Shown here: positions 1 to 7,211 of the stretch, piece by piece
How positions within the stretch are numbered: the first letter of the stretch is position 1
How the letters are laid out: each line of letters begins with the position of its first letter
NCBI GenBank assembly: GCA_016763095.1
Contig: JAESUK010000178.1
Coordinates: forward strand, 1 to 13,767
From: Alphaproteobacteria bacterium
GTDB taxonomy: Bacteria; Pseudomonadota; Alphaproteobacteria; Micavibrionales; Micavibrionaceae
DNA: 13,767 nt
Reading direction: 5' to 3'
Notes under the pieces: model-generated
The model's input: the letters and a program-made list of their open reading frames with translations, nothing else
Database searches by the model: none
Told to the model about the DNA's origin: nothing
Program-made: the position numbers and the translations under genes

Positions 1-1517
1 ATCTTTCCGTCTGTGTCCTTGAAAAAGGTTCTGAAATTGGAGCTCACCTTTTGTCTGGTGCTGTATTTGAAACGCACGCCTTAGATGAGCTTATTCCTGA
101 GTGGAAAGAAAAAGGCGCACCCTTGAAAACCAAGGCAGGCAAAGATAAATTCATGTTTTTGACAGAAAATAAGGCGGTAACACTACCAACTCCGCCTCAA
201 ATGAAAAATCACGGCAACTATATTATAAGCCTTGGCGCACTTGGGCGGTGGCTTGGCGAGCAAGCTGAAGCGCTTGGCGTGGAAATCTTTGCAGGGTTTG
301 CAGCCTCGGAAGTCCTCTATCATGAATATGGCGCGGTCAAAGGTGTCGCAACGGGTGATATGGGAATTGGTAAATCTGGTGAACGCACAGAGATGTTCGA
401 ACCGGGTGTAGAACTTCATGCCAAGCACACGGTATTTGCGGAAGGCTGTCATGGGTCGCTTACCAAATCACTGATTCAAAAATTCAACTTACGTGAAAAC
501 TCAGATCCACAAACATATGGGCTTGGTGTAAAAGAAGTGTGGGAAATTCCTGCCGAAAAACATCAAGAGGGCTTAATTGTTCATACAACAGGATGGCCTA
601 TGGATTCCAAAACCTATGGTGGGTCTTGGATGTATCATATGGCAGACAACCTTATCTCGGTTGGCTTTGTGGTTGGTTTGGATTATCAAAATCCGTATTT
701 ATCCCCGTTTGATGAAATGCAACGTTACAAAACACACCCAGAAATTCGAAAATATTTAGAAGGTGGAAAGCGTATATCATACGGAGCGCGGACGATTGTA
801 GAGGGTGGGTATCAATCGTTACCTAAACTAACATTCCCTGGGGGTCTTTTGGTTGGAGACAGCGCAGGCTTCCTGAATGTTCCAAAGATAAAAGGAAACC
901 ATGCGGCGATTAAGTCGGGAATGCTCGGTGCAGAAGCCTTGGTTGTAGCCATAGGTAACAGCGAAGTTGAGGCAACAGGCTACACAGACCTCTTTGAAGA
1001 AAGCTGGCTTAGAAAAGAGCTTTATAAAGTGCGCAATATTCGCCCAGGTTTTCATAAAGGGTTCTGGTTTGGGTTCTTCCATGCCGCATTCCAAACCTTT
1101 GGCGGGTGGATGTTGCCCTACACATTAAAGAATCATTCCGACCATGATCAATTCATCACAGCCGATAAGGCAGAGATCATTGATTATCCAAAGCCAGATG
1201 GCACGTTAACGTTTGACAAATTATCATCAGTTTATCTGTCAAATACCAATCATGACGAGGATCAGCCGTCTCATTTGGTGCTTACCGATAAAGATATTCC
1301 TGTCTCTGAGAATTTAACAAAATTTGCAGGACCGTCACAGCGCTATTGCCCTGCAGGTGTGTATGAGTTTGAAGATCTTGATACGGACACTCCCAAATTT
1401 GTAATTAACGCCCAAAATTGCGTACACTGCAAAACATGTGATATTAAAGACCCCGCACAAAACATTAATTGGACGGTCCCACAAGGGGGCGGTGGTCCAA
1501 ATTATTCAGGAATGTAA
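1..1517 (+). CDS. etfQO: Electron transfer flavoprotein-ubiquinone oxidoreductase (5' end outside window)
   Basis: Inner-membrane FAD and 4Fe-4S enzyme that takes electrons from reduced ETF (fed by acyl-CoA and other dehydrogenases) and passes them to ubiquinone. The frame is open to the left edge, where codons from base 3 read SVCVLEKGSEIGAH and then LSGAVFE, a conserved ETF-QO stretch. The gene therefore starts upstream and the TTG at 51 is not a start. About 504 residues are visible; the N-terminal dinucleotide-binding GxGxxG lies outside, so roughly 40 residues are missing. The C-terminal ferredoxin-like domain has all four cluster cysteines: one in RYCPAG (codon at 1347) and three in CVHCKTC (codons at 1419, 1428 and 1437). 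It ends in the typical GGGGPNYSGM tail. No etfA or etfB is in the window. The TPR lipoprotein gene follows after 19 nt, probably cotranscribed. Family assignment is very secure. Confidence 0.97.
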   Translation, partial: LSVCVLEKGSEIGAHLLSGAVFETHALDELIPEWKEKGAPLKTKAGKDKFMFLTENKAVTLPTPPQMKNHGNYIISLGALGRWLGEQAEALGVEIFAGFAASEVLYHEYGAVKGVATGDMGIGKSGERTEMFEPGVELHAKHTVFAEGCHGSLTKSLIQKFNLRENSDPQTYGLGVKEVWEIPAEKHQEGLIVHTTGWPMDSKTYGGSWMYHMADNLISVGFVVGLDYQNPYLSPFDEMQRYKTHPEIRKYLEGGKRISYGARTIVEGGYQSLPKLTFPGGLLVGDSAGFLNVPKIKGNHAAIKSGMLGAEALVVAIGNSEVEATGYTDLFEESWLRKELYKVRNIRPGFHKGFWFGFFHAAFQTFGGWMLPYTLKNHSDHDQFITADKAEIIDYPKPDGTLTFDKLSSVYLSNTNHDEDQPSHLVLTDKDIPVSENLTKFAGPSQRYCPAGVYEFEDLDTDTPKFVINAQNCVHCKTCDIKDPAQNINWTVPQGGGGPNYSGM

Positions 1518-1536
1518 ATTTAAGGATATAACTTTG

Positions 1537-3294
1537 ATGAAAAATACACTGAAAACACTGTTTATTACAACGGCCTTGCTCTCTCTGACTGGATGTTTTG
1601 ACTCGGATAACCCGAAGCAAGAAGCTAAAAAAGAGCAAAAATATTTAGAGTTCTTTGACGCGCGCAAGGCGAGACCTTTAAATGTAAAGACAGCATCAGG
1701 GAGCTACATGATTGCGCAACATGCCCAGTACGTAAATGACTGGGAGTCTGCAAGCATTCATATAAATAAATTCATAGGTGAAAATCCATCAATGAGCAGG
1801 GATTACAGAGGCTTACTTGAGAAGAGGGCAATGGTCTTGAATCTCGGTGCTGGTAAGATCGATGATGCGCATTACTATGCAAAAAACCTTTCTAAGGAAG
1901 AACAAAATCCTCTCTCCGTTCTTGTTTCAACCCTTCCTCATATTCGTAAACACGATTTCAAAAAGGCGCAAGAAATTATAGAGTCTATGTCGTCAGGTGG
2001 TATGGCCGATTTAATCAAACCAATCATTAAAAATTGGATGGTTTTTGGTCAGGAAAAAAATCCAAAAATCGTAAAAAAGCTCTCTGGACAGGAATTATAC
2101 CACCTTATTTTAGGGGCGGATTATTCAGGTGATAAGGATTACTTAAAGAAAGTTATTGATGTTAAGCTTATGAGAACTGGATTGAATGCACAGAGCTTGA
2201 TTGATATCGCGGACATCATGGTACGAAATGGGTATAGCGGTCGTGCGCTGTCTTTATACCAAGACGTACAAAGCAAGAAACCTGATCATAAAGAGTTGAA
2301 TGCTAAAATTAGCTTATTAGAGGATGGGAATGATATTCCACAAAACGACCTGTTTAAAAAAATTAAAAACCCTGAGAAGGGGTCTGCGATGGCGATTTTA
2401 GACGTTGGCATGCTTCTCTTTAGGGAACAAAGTTTGGATAGCGCGCGAATATTTGCGCACCTTGCTCTTAACCTCGATCCAGAATTGGAAGATGCTAATT
2501 TGTTGCTTGCCTATGTTGCCGCTCAATATGAACAATATGATGAGGCAATCGCTTTCTTTGAAACGATCACAGAAAATGACTTTGAACGTTTCGTTCAGGC
2601 ACAGATGCAGGTCTCAGAGCTTCAAGAATATGCTGGGCGGTCTGAAGATGCGCTTAAAACTTTAGAGAAAGTTTCGCGCCTAGAAGATAGCATAGAGCTA
2701 CAAATGCAAATCGGTGATTTAGCACGTAGTCATGATGATTATAAGCGCGCATTAAAGGCATATAATGCTGCCTTTGATATGATCGGTGATGATACTCCAA
2801 AAGAATACTGGGGGTTGTATTATTCTCGTGGAATTATTTATGAGCGTTTAAACGATTGGGATAAGGCAGAGCAGGATTTACAACAAGCCCTTACGTTTGA
2901 ACCAAACCACCCTTATGTTTTGAATTACTTGGGGTATAGCTGGGCAGACCAAGGAAAAAACTTGGATGATGCGTTGAGCATGATTTCAAAGGCCGTGAGT
3001 TTGCGCCCAGATGATGGCTACATTGTTGATTCTCTTGGGTGGGTATATTTTAAGCTTGGTGAATATAACCGTGCTGTTGATCCTTTAGAGAATGCCGTAG
3101 AGCTTCTTCCTGAAGACCCAACCGTGAATGATCACTTGGGGGATGCATATTGGAAGGTTGGACGAAAGCATGAAGCACGTTTTCAATGGAGTCGCGCGCT
3201 TAGCTTTGCAGAGAATGCACCAGAGAGTCTGACAGATACAGAAGCACAAGATTTATTGGGTCAGCTAGAGAAGAAGTTAAAAGCAGGCTTGTAA
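1537..3294 (+). CDS. TPR-repeat outer-membrane or periplasmic lipoprotein
   Basis: Predicted 585-residue lipoprotein. The start at 1537 is chosen over the longer frame (1438) because it gives a clean lipoprotein signal peptide (MKNTLKTLFITTALLSLTGC, lipobox LTGC, acylated Cys20) with an AAGGAT ribosome site at 1522-1527; the longer frame would run into the ETF-QO gene. The body is helical repeats. The clearest TPR units are near residues 422-457, 458-492, 493-526 and 527-560, with motifs such as LNYLGYSWADQG and VDSLGWVYFKLGEY; earlier units are more diverged. Similar long TPR proteins commonly sit next to ETF-QO in alphaproteobacteria. TPRs mediate protein-protein contacts and the partner is unknown; no enzymatic residues are seen. 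In several relatives, as I recall, ispE follows this gene, but here a convergent desaturase does. Confidence 0.88.
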   Translation: MKNTLKTLFITTALLSLTGCFDSDNPKQEAKKEQKYLEFFDARKARPLNVKTASGSYMIAQHAQYVNDWESASIHINKFIGENPSMSRDYRGLLEKRAMVLNLGAGKIDDAHYYAKNLSKEEQNPLSVLVSTLPHIRKHDFKKAQEIIESMSSGGMADLIKPIIKNWMVFGQEKNPKIVKKLSGQELYHLILGADYSGDKDYLKKVIDVKLMRTGLNAQSLIDIADIMVRNGYSGRALSLYQDVQSKKPDHKELNAKISLLEDGNDIPQNDLFKKIKNPEKGSAMAILDVGMLLFREQSLDSARIFAHLALNLDPELEDANLLLAYVAAQYEQYDEAIAFFETITENDFERFVQAQMQVSELQEYAGRSEDALKTLEKVSRLEDSIELQMQIGDLARSHDDYKRALKAYNAAFDMIGDDTPKEYWGLYYSRGIIYERLNDWDKAEQDLQQALTFEPNHPYVLNYLGYSWADQGKNLDDALSMISKAVSLRPDDGYIVDSLGWVYFKLGEYNRAVDPLENAVELLPEDPTVNDHLGDAYWKVGRKHEARFQWSRALSFAENAPESLTDTEAQDLLGQLEKKLKAGL

Positions 3295-3325
3295 ATAGAG
3301 CTAATCGTCTCGAGTGCTAAATAGT

Positions 3326-3350
3326 AAAAAAGCGGCTTATGCCGCTTTTT
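3326..3350. terminator. Bidirectional intrinsic terminator between convergent genes
   Basis: A-run and GCGGC (3326-3336), four-base loop TTAT (3337-3340), then GCCGC and a T-run (3341-3350). The stem is about 10 bp, with T tracts on the 3' side in both directions, so it should stop the TPR gene's transcript and the desaturase transcript alike. On the minus strand the right arm encodes the desaturase's final Lys-Ala-Ala and the loop holds its TAA stop. Confidence 0.88.
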
Positions 3351-4443
3351 CTTTGAGTGTTGAGAAAGAAATCATCTTTCTTGCCTCTTCATCCCATAAC
3401 GCCCATTTTGCACATTTAAAGCTGTCTTTAATTGTAATACGATTGATATTTTTCAGCTCAGGAAGGTCATCTAGGCACTCTTGCAATCTGTAGTTAGGAA
3501 TTGATGCATTAAGGTGATGAACATGGTGAATACCAATGTTACCAGTGAACCACTGAAGAACTTTAGGAAGGTCGTAGTATGAGCTTCCCATCAAAGCGGC
3601 TTCATTATAGCTCCACTTTTTTGATTGATCCCAATATGTGTCTTCAAATTGATGTTGGATGTAAAATAACCATCCGCCGCCCCATGCTGTGACAACAACA
3701 ATAGGAAGGTACGCTGCTAAGATCGTTACATAACCAACAAAGTGACCGATTATTCCATAAATAATAGCAAGAACGAGGTTGGTCCAAAGAACACTTTTAA
3801 GAACGTTACTTCCGGAGAAATTAATCTTCTTGGCTGTCTCTGGGTGTAAGAAAGGTTGTGTCATCGGAAAACGTTGCCCAATGATAATGAAAAGTGGTGT
3901 GCCCAAACCCAAAAGAATAAGCGGTGTTCTGTACAAACGGTATTTGAAACGGTCTGACTTAGAGAGCGCTTTATACTCGCTTGTTGTAAGCGTTTCAATT
4001 GAACCATATCCACGGCGATCAAGGTTTCCCGATCCTGCGTGATGAATGTTGTGCATACGCTTCCAGTAATAAAAAGGAGTCCATGTCAGAATGCTTATAA
4101 AACGTCCCAGCAAATCATTTGCTTTTGGGGTTTTAAAGAATGCGCCATGCCCACAATCATGTTGCATGATAAATAAGCGTACCAAAAATCCTGATGTTGG
4201 GAGAAGGAGAAGGCCATATATCAGCCATGCACCAGAAGCGAATGCCATAATCATCGCAACAGCGGAAACCAAAAACAGAGTACATGTTACAAAAAATTGA
4301 ATAAGACTACGTGAGGTACTTGCTTCTTTATATTGATTACAATGAACTGAAATACTTTTAAAATAAGCTTTCTTTTCGAGTTCCTTGTCTACATCTGTAT
4401 TCACGGGTTGAGCTTCTGAAGCAGCATGGTCTGGGGTGTACAT
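3337..4443 (-). CDS. Membrane fatty acid desaturase, acyl-lipid (DesA/omega-6-like) type
   Basis: Non-haem di-iron integral membrane desaturase that puts a double bond into acyl chains, raising membrane fluidity. 368 residues. The three histidine boxes of the family are intact: HDCGH at 95-99, HNIHH at 131-135 and HHVHH at 306-310. YIQHQFEDTYW, about 45 residues before the last box, is also typical of the bacterial group. Hydrophobic stretches lie near 50-92, 172-190 and 215-260, as expected for a four-helix membrane protein; the N-terminus is hydrophilic. An ATG with GGAGA 9 nt upstream sets the start. It looks monocistronic, with its own promoter at 4472-4500 and a terminator over its stop. 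Regiospecificity (delta-9, delta-12 or other) and substrate cannot be read from the sequence. No electron-donor gene is adjacent. Confidence 0.93.
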   Translation of the reverse strand: MYTPDHAASEAQPVNTDVDKELEKKAYFKSISVHCNQYKEASTSRSLIQFFVTCTLFLVSAVAMIMAFASGAWLIYGLLLLPTSGFLVRLFIMQHDCGHGAFFKTPKANDLLGRFISILTWTPFYYWKRMHNIHHAGSGNLDRRGYGSIETLTTSEYKALSKSDRFKYRLYRTPLILLGLGTPLFIIIGQRFPMTQPFLHPETAKKINFSGSNVLKSVLWTNLVLAIIYGIIGHFVGYVTILAAYLPIVVVTAWGGGWLFYIQHQFEDTYWDQSKKWSYNEAALMGSSYYDLPKVLQWFTGNIGIHHVHHLNASIPNYRLQECLDDLPELKNINRITIKDSFKCAKWALWDEEARKMISFSTLKEKAA

Positions 4444-4471
4444 AAAAATATATCTCCATTAGTTTGTACAT

Positions 4472-4500
4472 ATTATTTCATTTACCCTATGTGCAGGCAA
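4472..4500 (-). promoter_or_regulatory. Candidate sigma70-type promoter of the desaturase gene
   Basis: Read on the minus strand: TTGCCT (4500-4495), 17-nt spacer, AATAAT (4477-4472), giving 4/6 and 5/6 matches to the consensus boxes. The predicted leader is about 20 nt and carries GGAGA before the ATG. The call rests on sequence match and position only. Confidence 0.5.
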
Positions 4501-4539
4501 GAGAGAAACGTGTGTTTTCCCATAAAACGGGGTTAAATA

Positions 4540-5202
4540 TTAATTTTTGAGGTGATTGATAAGAATACTCACGTCTCCGCCACCACGTTGAATGACAGAT
4601 GAAAAGTCGGAACGTTGTGTAACGCTCATACTCACACCCGCGACCAAGACATCTATAATCTTATATGAGCCGTTTTTGTAGCGGACGCGCCAATCAACGG
4701 GAACATCTGGACCACCCTCTGGATCAATAATCTTAGATTTAACAAGCGTATCTTTCTCGCTAAGAGGCACTGTATCAAAGAGCTCTACGTCTTGTCCTTG
4801 ATATTCATTAAAGCGTTTGGAATAAACACTGATAAGCATTTCTCTGAAGAGCTTTAGATATTCACTTTTTTGTTTGGCATCCATTTGACGCCAGTACCGC
4901 CCGACAGCAAACTTACCAATAGCATTGATATCAAAGCTTTTATTTAGAAGGTGTTTGAATTTTTTGGATTTTTGAGCTTTTGTGAGGTCTTTGTTAGAAA
5001 TAAAGGCAAGACCATTGTTTGTCATTGATTCTACAAAAGTATAAGCCCCTTTTTCTTGTGATGTAGAGGTTTGAATCAACGCCGTGCTTGTTGGCACGAT
5101 GCTTTCTCCTGAATAACGAGGAAAGCTATGCGCCTGAAATGAAACCATTCCCGCAACAATAAGCGTAGGGATAAAGTATGTTTTTTGTATAATTTTAATC
5201 AT
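4540..5202 (-). CDS. mlaC: MlaC/Ttg2D-family periplasmic phospholipid-binding protein
   Basis: Periplasmic carrier that shuttles phospholipid between the outer-membrane MlaA complex and the inner-membrane MlaFEDB ABC transporter. 220 residues. The N-terminus is a Sec signal peptide with probable signal peptidase I cleavage after AHS (residues 24-26). The mature part follows the family pattern: FDINAIGKFAVGRYWR near residue 90, RFNEYQGQ near 132, VDWRVRYKNGSYKIIDV near 170, then the most diagnostic stretch GVSMSVTQRSDFSSVIQRGG near 190-208. It lies 94 nt downstream of mlaA, on the same strand, and seems to have its own promoter. No mlaF, mlaE, mlaD or mlaB is visible, so the transporter must be elsewhere. 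Hopanoid-cluster HpnM proteins belong to the same family, but no hopanoid gene is nearby and the mlaA neighbour favours the Mla role. Confidence 0.92.
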   Translation of the reverse strand: MIKIIQKTYFIPTLIVAGMVSFQAHSFPRYSGESIVPTSTALIQTSTSQEKGAYTFVESMTNNGLAFISNKDLTKAQKSKKFKHLLNKSFDINAIGKFAVGRYWRQMDAKQKSEYLKLFREMLISVYSKRFNEYQGQDVELFDTVPLSEKDTLVKSKIIDPEGGPDVPVDWRVRYKNGSYKIIDVLVAGVSMSVTQRSDFSSVIQRGGGDVSILINHLKN

Positions 5203-5224
5203 ATTTGCAACCTATTTTCCCCTT

Positions 5225-5258
5225 TATATATGTATTCGGGACATAAGAGTCAAACTCT
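5225..5258 (-). promoter_or_regulatory. Candidate mlaC promoter with overlapping palindrome
   Basis: Minus strand: TTGACT (5253-5248), exactly 17 nt, TATATA (5230-5225), then a purine-rich AAGGGGAAAATAGG ribosome-site region before the ATG at 5202. A perfect 5-bp inverted repeat with a 3-nt centre, AGAGT-CAA-ACTCT (5246-5258 on the plus strand), covers the -35 box and could be an operator. The promoter match is good; the operator idea is inference. Confidence 0.55.
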
Positions 5259-5296
5259 ACATGAAAAAACTTGGAAATATGCGCTGTATAACAGTT

Positions 5297-6037
5297 TTAA
5301 TCGAAGTCAGGTAATGATGCGGCTGAGGCTTCACCATCTGTTATAAGATTATTTCTGTTCTGAACATAAACACTGCGGAGTGTAGCGTAGTAATCAATTG
5401 AGTTGTTTCTCAAGTCTGAGAGAACATCAAGTAAGCTCTCGCGTGTGTCGATAAATGTTGTTGCTGTTCTGACATAGGCAAGCTTGTCTTTGCCTGTGTT
5501 AAACAACCAACGATTAAGTGGGTCTGCAAATGAATCTACAGCAAGTCCTGTGTAATCACGTACAGAACCAGGTCCGAAGAACGGAGCAACCAAATATGGG
5601 CCGTGTCCAACGCCCCAAACAGCAGGTGTTTGTCCAAAATCTTCGTATTCGTATTCAATGCCTTCATGCCCTGCAACATCAAATAATCCACCAAGACCAA
5701 TAAATGTATTCACAGAAGCCCGTGTAACCACATTCCCTGCACCAGAAAGATCCCCTTGGAGAAGTTCATTGGCAAGAAGAGTAGGTGTTTTTAAGTTACG
5801 AAGGAAGTTTCTTACGCCGTTACGTGCAGGCGTAGGAACAGCAGCGCGGTATCCTTTTGCAATTGGTTCGGCCACGACTTTGTCCACGACTTGGTTAAAG
5901 CTGTGAACGGCGCGATTTTTTCCTTCAAATGGATCCGAAATCTCTGTTGTCGTGTTTGGAGTAGCACACGCGGAAAGACCGAGAGTGACAGTAAGGACCA
6001 AAAAAGAGGAAATAGTTTTGCGCGATAAAATATTCAT
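5297..6037 (-). CDS. mlaA: MlaA/VacJ family outer-membrane lipoprotein
   Basis: Outer-membrane lipoprotein that removes phospholipids mislocalised to the outer leaflet and hands them to MlaC, keeping lipid asymmetry. With the start at 6037 it has 246 residues and a standard lipoprotein signal peptide: MNILSRK, a hydrophobic core, lipobox LSAC with Cys24. The longer frame (start 6073) adds 12 residues ahead of the signal peptide and has no ribosome site. Family blocks are present in order: DPFEGKNRAVHSFNQ near 35, the VPTPARNGVRNFLRNL and TPTLLANELLQGD region near 70-95, NTFIGLGGLFDVA near 110, and YEDFGQTPAVWGVGHGPY into LVAPFFGPGSVRDYTG near 130-160. Its gene lies 70 nt after lptG and 94 nt before mlaC. 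It has a perfect TATAAT only 6 nt before the ATG and no close Shine-Dalgarno. Confidence 0.93.
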   Translation of the reverse strand: MNILSRKTISSFLVLTVTLGLSACATPNTTTEISDPFEGKNRAVHSFNQVVDKVVAEPIAKGYRAAVPTPARNGVRNFLRNLKTPTLLANELLQGDLSGAGNVVTRASVNTFIGLGGLFDVAGHEGIEYEYEDFGQTPAVWGVGHGPYLVAPFFGPGSVRDYTGLAVDSFADPLNRWLFNTGKDKLAYVRTATTFIDTRESLLDVLSDLRNNSIDYYATLRSVYVQNRNNLITDGEASAASLPDFD

Positions 6038-6043
6038 TTTTAT

Positions 6044-6049
6044 ATTATA
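6044..6049 (-). promoter_or_regulatory. Candidate -10 box (TATAAT) of mlaA
   Basis: A perfect TATAAT on the minus strand sits 6 nt (ATAAAA) before the ATG at 6037. A transcript from it would start at or next to the start codon. The -35 position (17 nt upstream) is poor, so confidence is moderate. Confidence 0.4.
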
Positions 6050-6107
6050 GTTCCGTATGTGTAAGGAAAACATTAACTTAAATTGTTTTTTTTACTATAT
6101 CTGTTTT

Positions 6108-7211
6108 TTAGCCATCTTCAAGGGACAATAATATGCCCCCGCCCAATAGTGCTGTTATTGCAACAGGTGACCATGCAGCAATGAAGATAGGGATTTGACT
6201 GGATGCGCCTAACGCCTTCAAGAAATTTGCAAGGAAAAAGAGGATAAACCCAGTTCCGACACCAATGGCAACCATTTTAAACGCATTCTGAGATCGTGGC
6301 GGGCGTAACGTTACACATGCAGAGATAAGAATCAGGGAGGCAAAGAAAAACGGGAGAGCCATAAGGGATTGGAAATGGATTCTAAGCGATGCAGAATCAA
6401 ATCCTGTTGATTCTAAAATCCGAATAAACTTTGGAAGTTGCCAAAACGACATTGTCTCCGTTGAAGAAAAGCTTTTCTCAATCTTTTCAGGCGTTAATGT
6501 TGTTGGCAATGTGATGGACACATCTTTTTGCTCTTCTTCATTTTGAGAGAGGATATGTGCGTTTTCAAAGGCCCATTCTCCTTCACGGAGGGATGCTTTT
6601 GGCGAGTCTATTCGCCATAAAAACTCATCGTCATCGTTAAAGGCAAGTGCCATCACATTATCAAGTGTCCATGATGGAAAGTTCAGCTCTTTCGCATGAA
6701 TGATGGCATAACCTTTTTCTGAGGGTTGCTTGAGCCATATTCCGTTTTTAAAAAGCGCAATTTCATTCTCATCTTTTGACAGGTATGTTTGCTCCAAGGT
6801 GTTGAATTTCTTAACCAGAATGGTGCCGATAGGGTTGAGTATTCCGATAACCAGAAGACCTATAACCGTAGAGGACAGGATCATTGGGAATATAAACTGC
6901 CATACAGAATAACCTGCAAGTCTAAAGATAGTGATTTCATTTTTTGAATTAAGAGACCATAGGGTGAAGAGCGAGCTAAACAAGATGATAAAGGGGGATA
7001 TTACCTGCGTAACTTCTGGAAGCTTCAGGAAACTCATCTGGAGAACACGAAGAAGTGGAACGCTCTCAAAATGGGAAGCACGTCGTAACAGTTCAATTGT
7101 ATCAAAAAACAAGACAAGACCAAGTAAGACCAAGGTTATGACCGCCATATGCGACAAGAAAACTTTTGTCGTATATAAGGCGAGTGTTTTTTTAGAAATA
7201 GCCGTGCTCAT
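6108..7211 (-). CDS. lptG: LPS export ABC transporter permease LptG
   Basis: One of the two permeases of the LptB2FG inner-membrane ABC transporter that extracts lipopolysaccharide and pushes it onto the periplasmic Lpt bridge. 367 residues, a normal length. Architecture: N-terminal membrane segments near 15-37, 62-88 and 100-125; a periplasmic beta-jellyroll domain from about 130 to 265; then three C-terminal membrane segments from about 280 to 362. Family marks include FFDTIELLRRAS near 36 and IHFQSLMALPFFF near 280, before the SACVTLRPPR turn. The start ATG overlaps the lptF stop (ATGA) and has AAGGAAGA just upstream inside lptF, so the two are translationally coupled. The gene downstream is mlaA, where many alphaproteobacteria have lptD. 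The ATPase lptB is not in the window. Confidence 0.94.
   Translation of the reverse strand: MSTAISKKTLALYTTKVFLSHMAVITLVLLGLVLFFDTIELLRRASHFESVPLLRVLQMSFLKLPEVTQVISPFIILFSSLFTLWSLNSKNEITIFRLAGYSVWQFIFPMILSSTVIGLLVIGILNPIGTILVKKFNTLEQTYLSKDENEIALFKNGIWLKQPSEKGYAIIHAKELNFPSWTLDNVMALAFNDDDEFLWRIDSPKASLREGEWAFENAHILSQNEEEQKDVSITLPTTLTPEKIEKSFSSTETMSFWQLPKFIRILESTGFDSASLRIHFQSLMALPFFFASLILISACVTLRPPRSQNAFKMVAIGVGTGFILFFLANFLKALGASSQIPIFIAAWSPVAITALLGGGILLSLEDG

Noticed and set aside
1438..1536. Longer N-terminus for the TPR lipoprotein
   Set aside because: It overlaps the conserved C-terminal codons of ETF-QO, and would bury the lipoprotein signal peptide 33 residues in.
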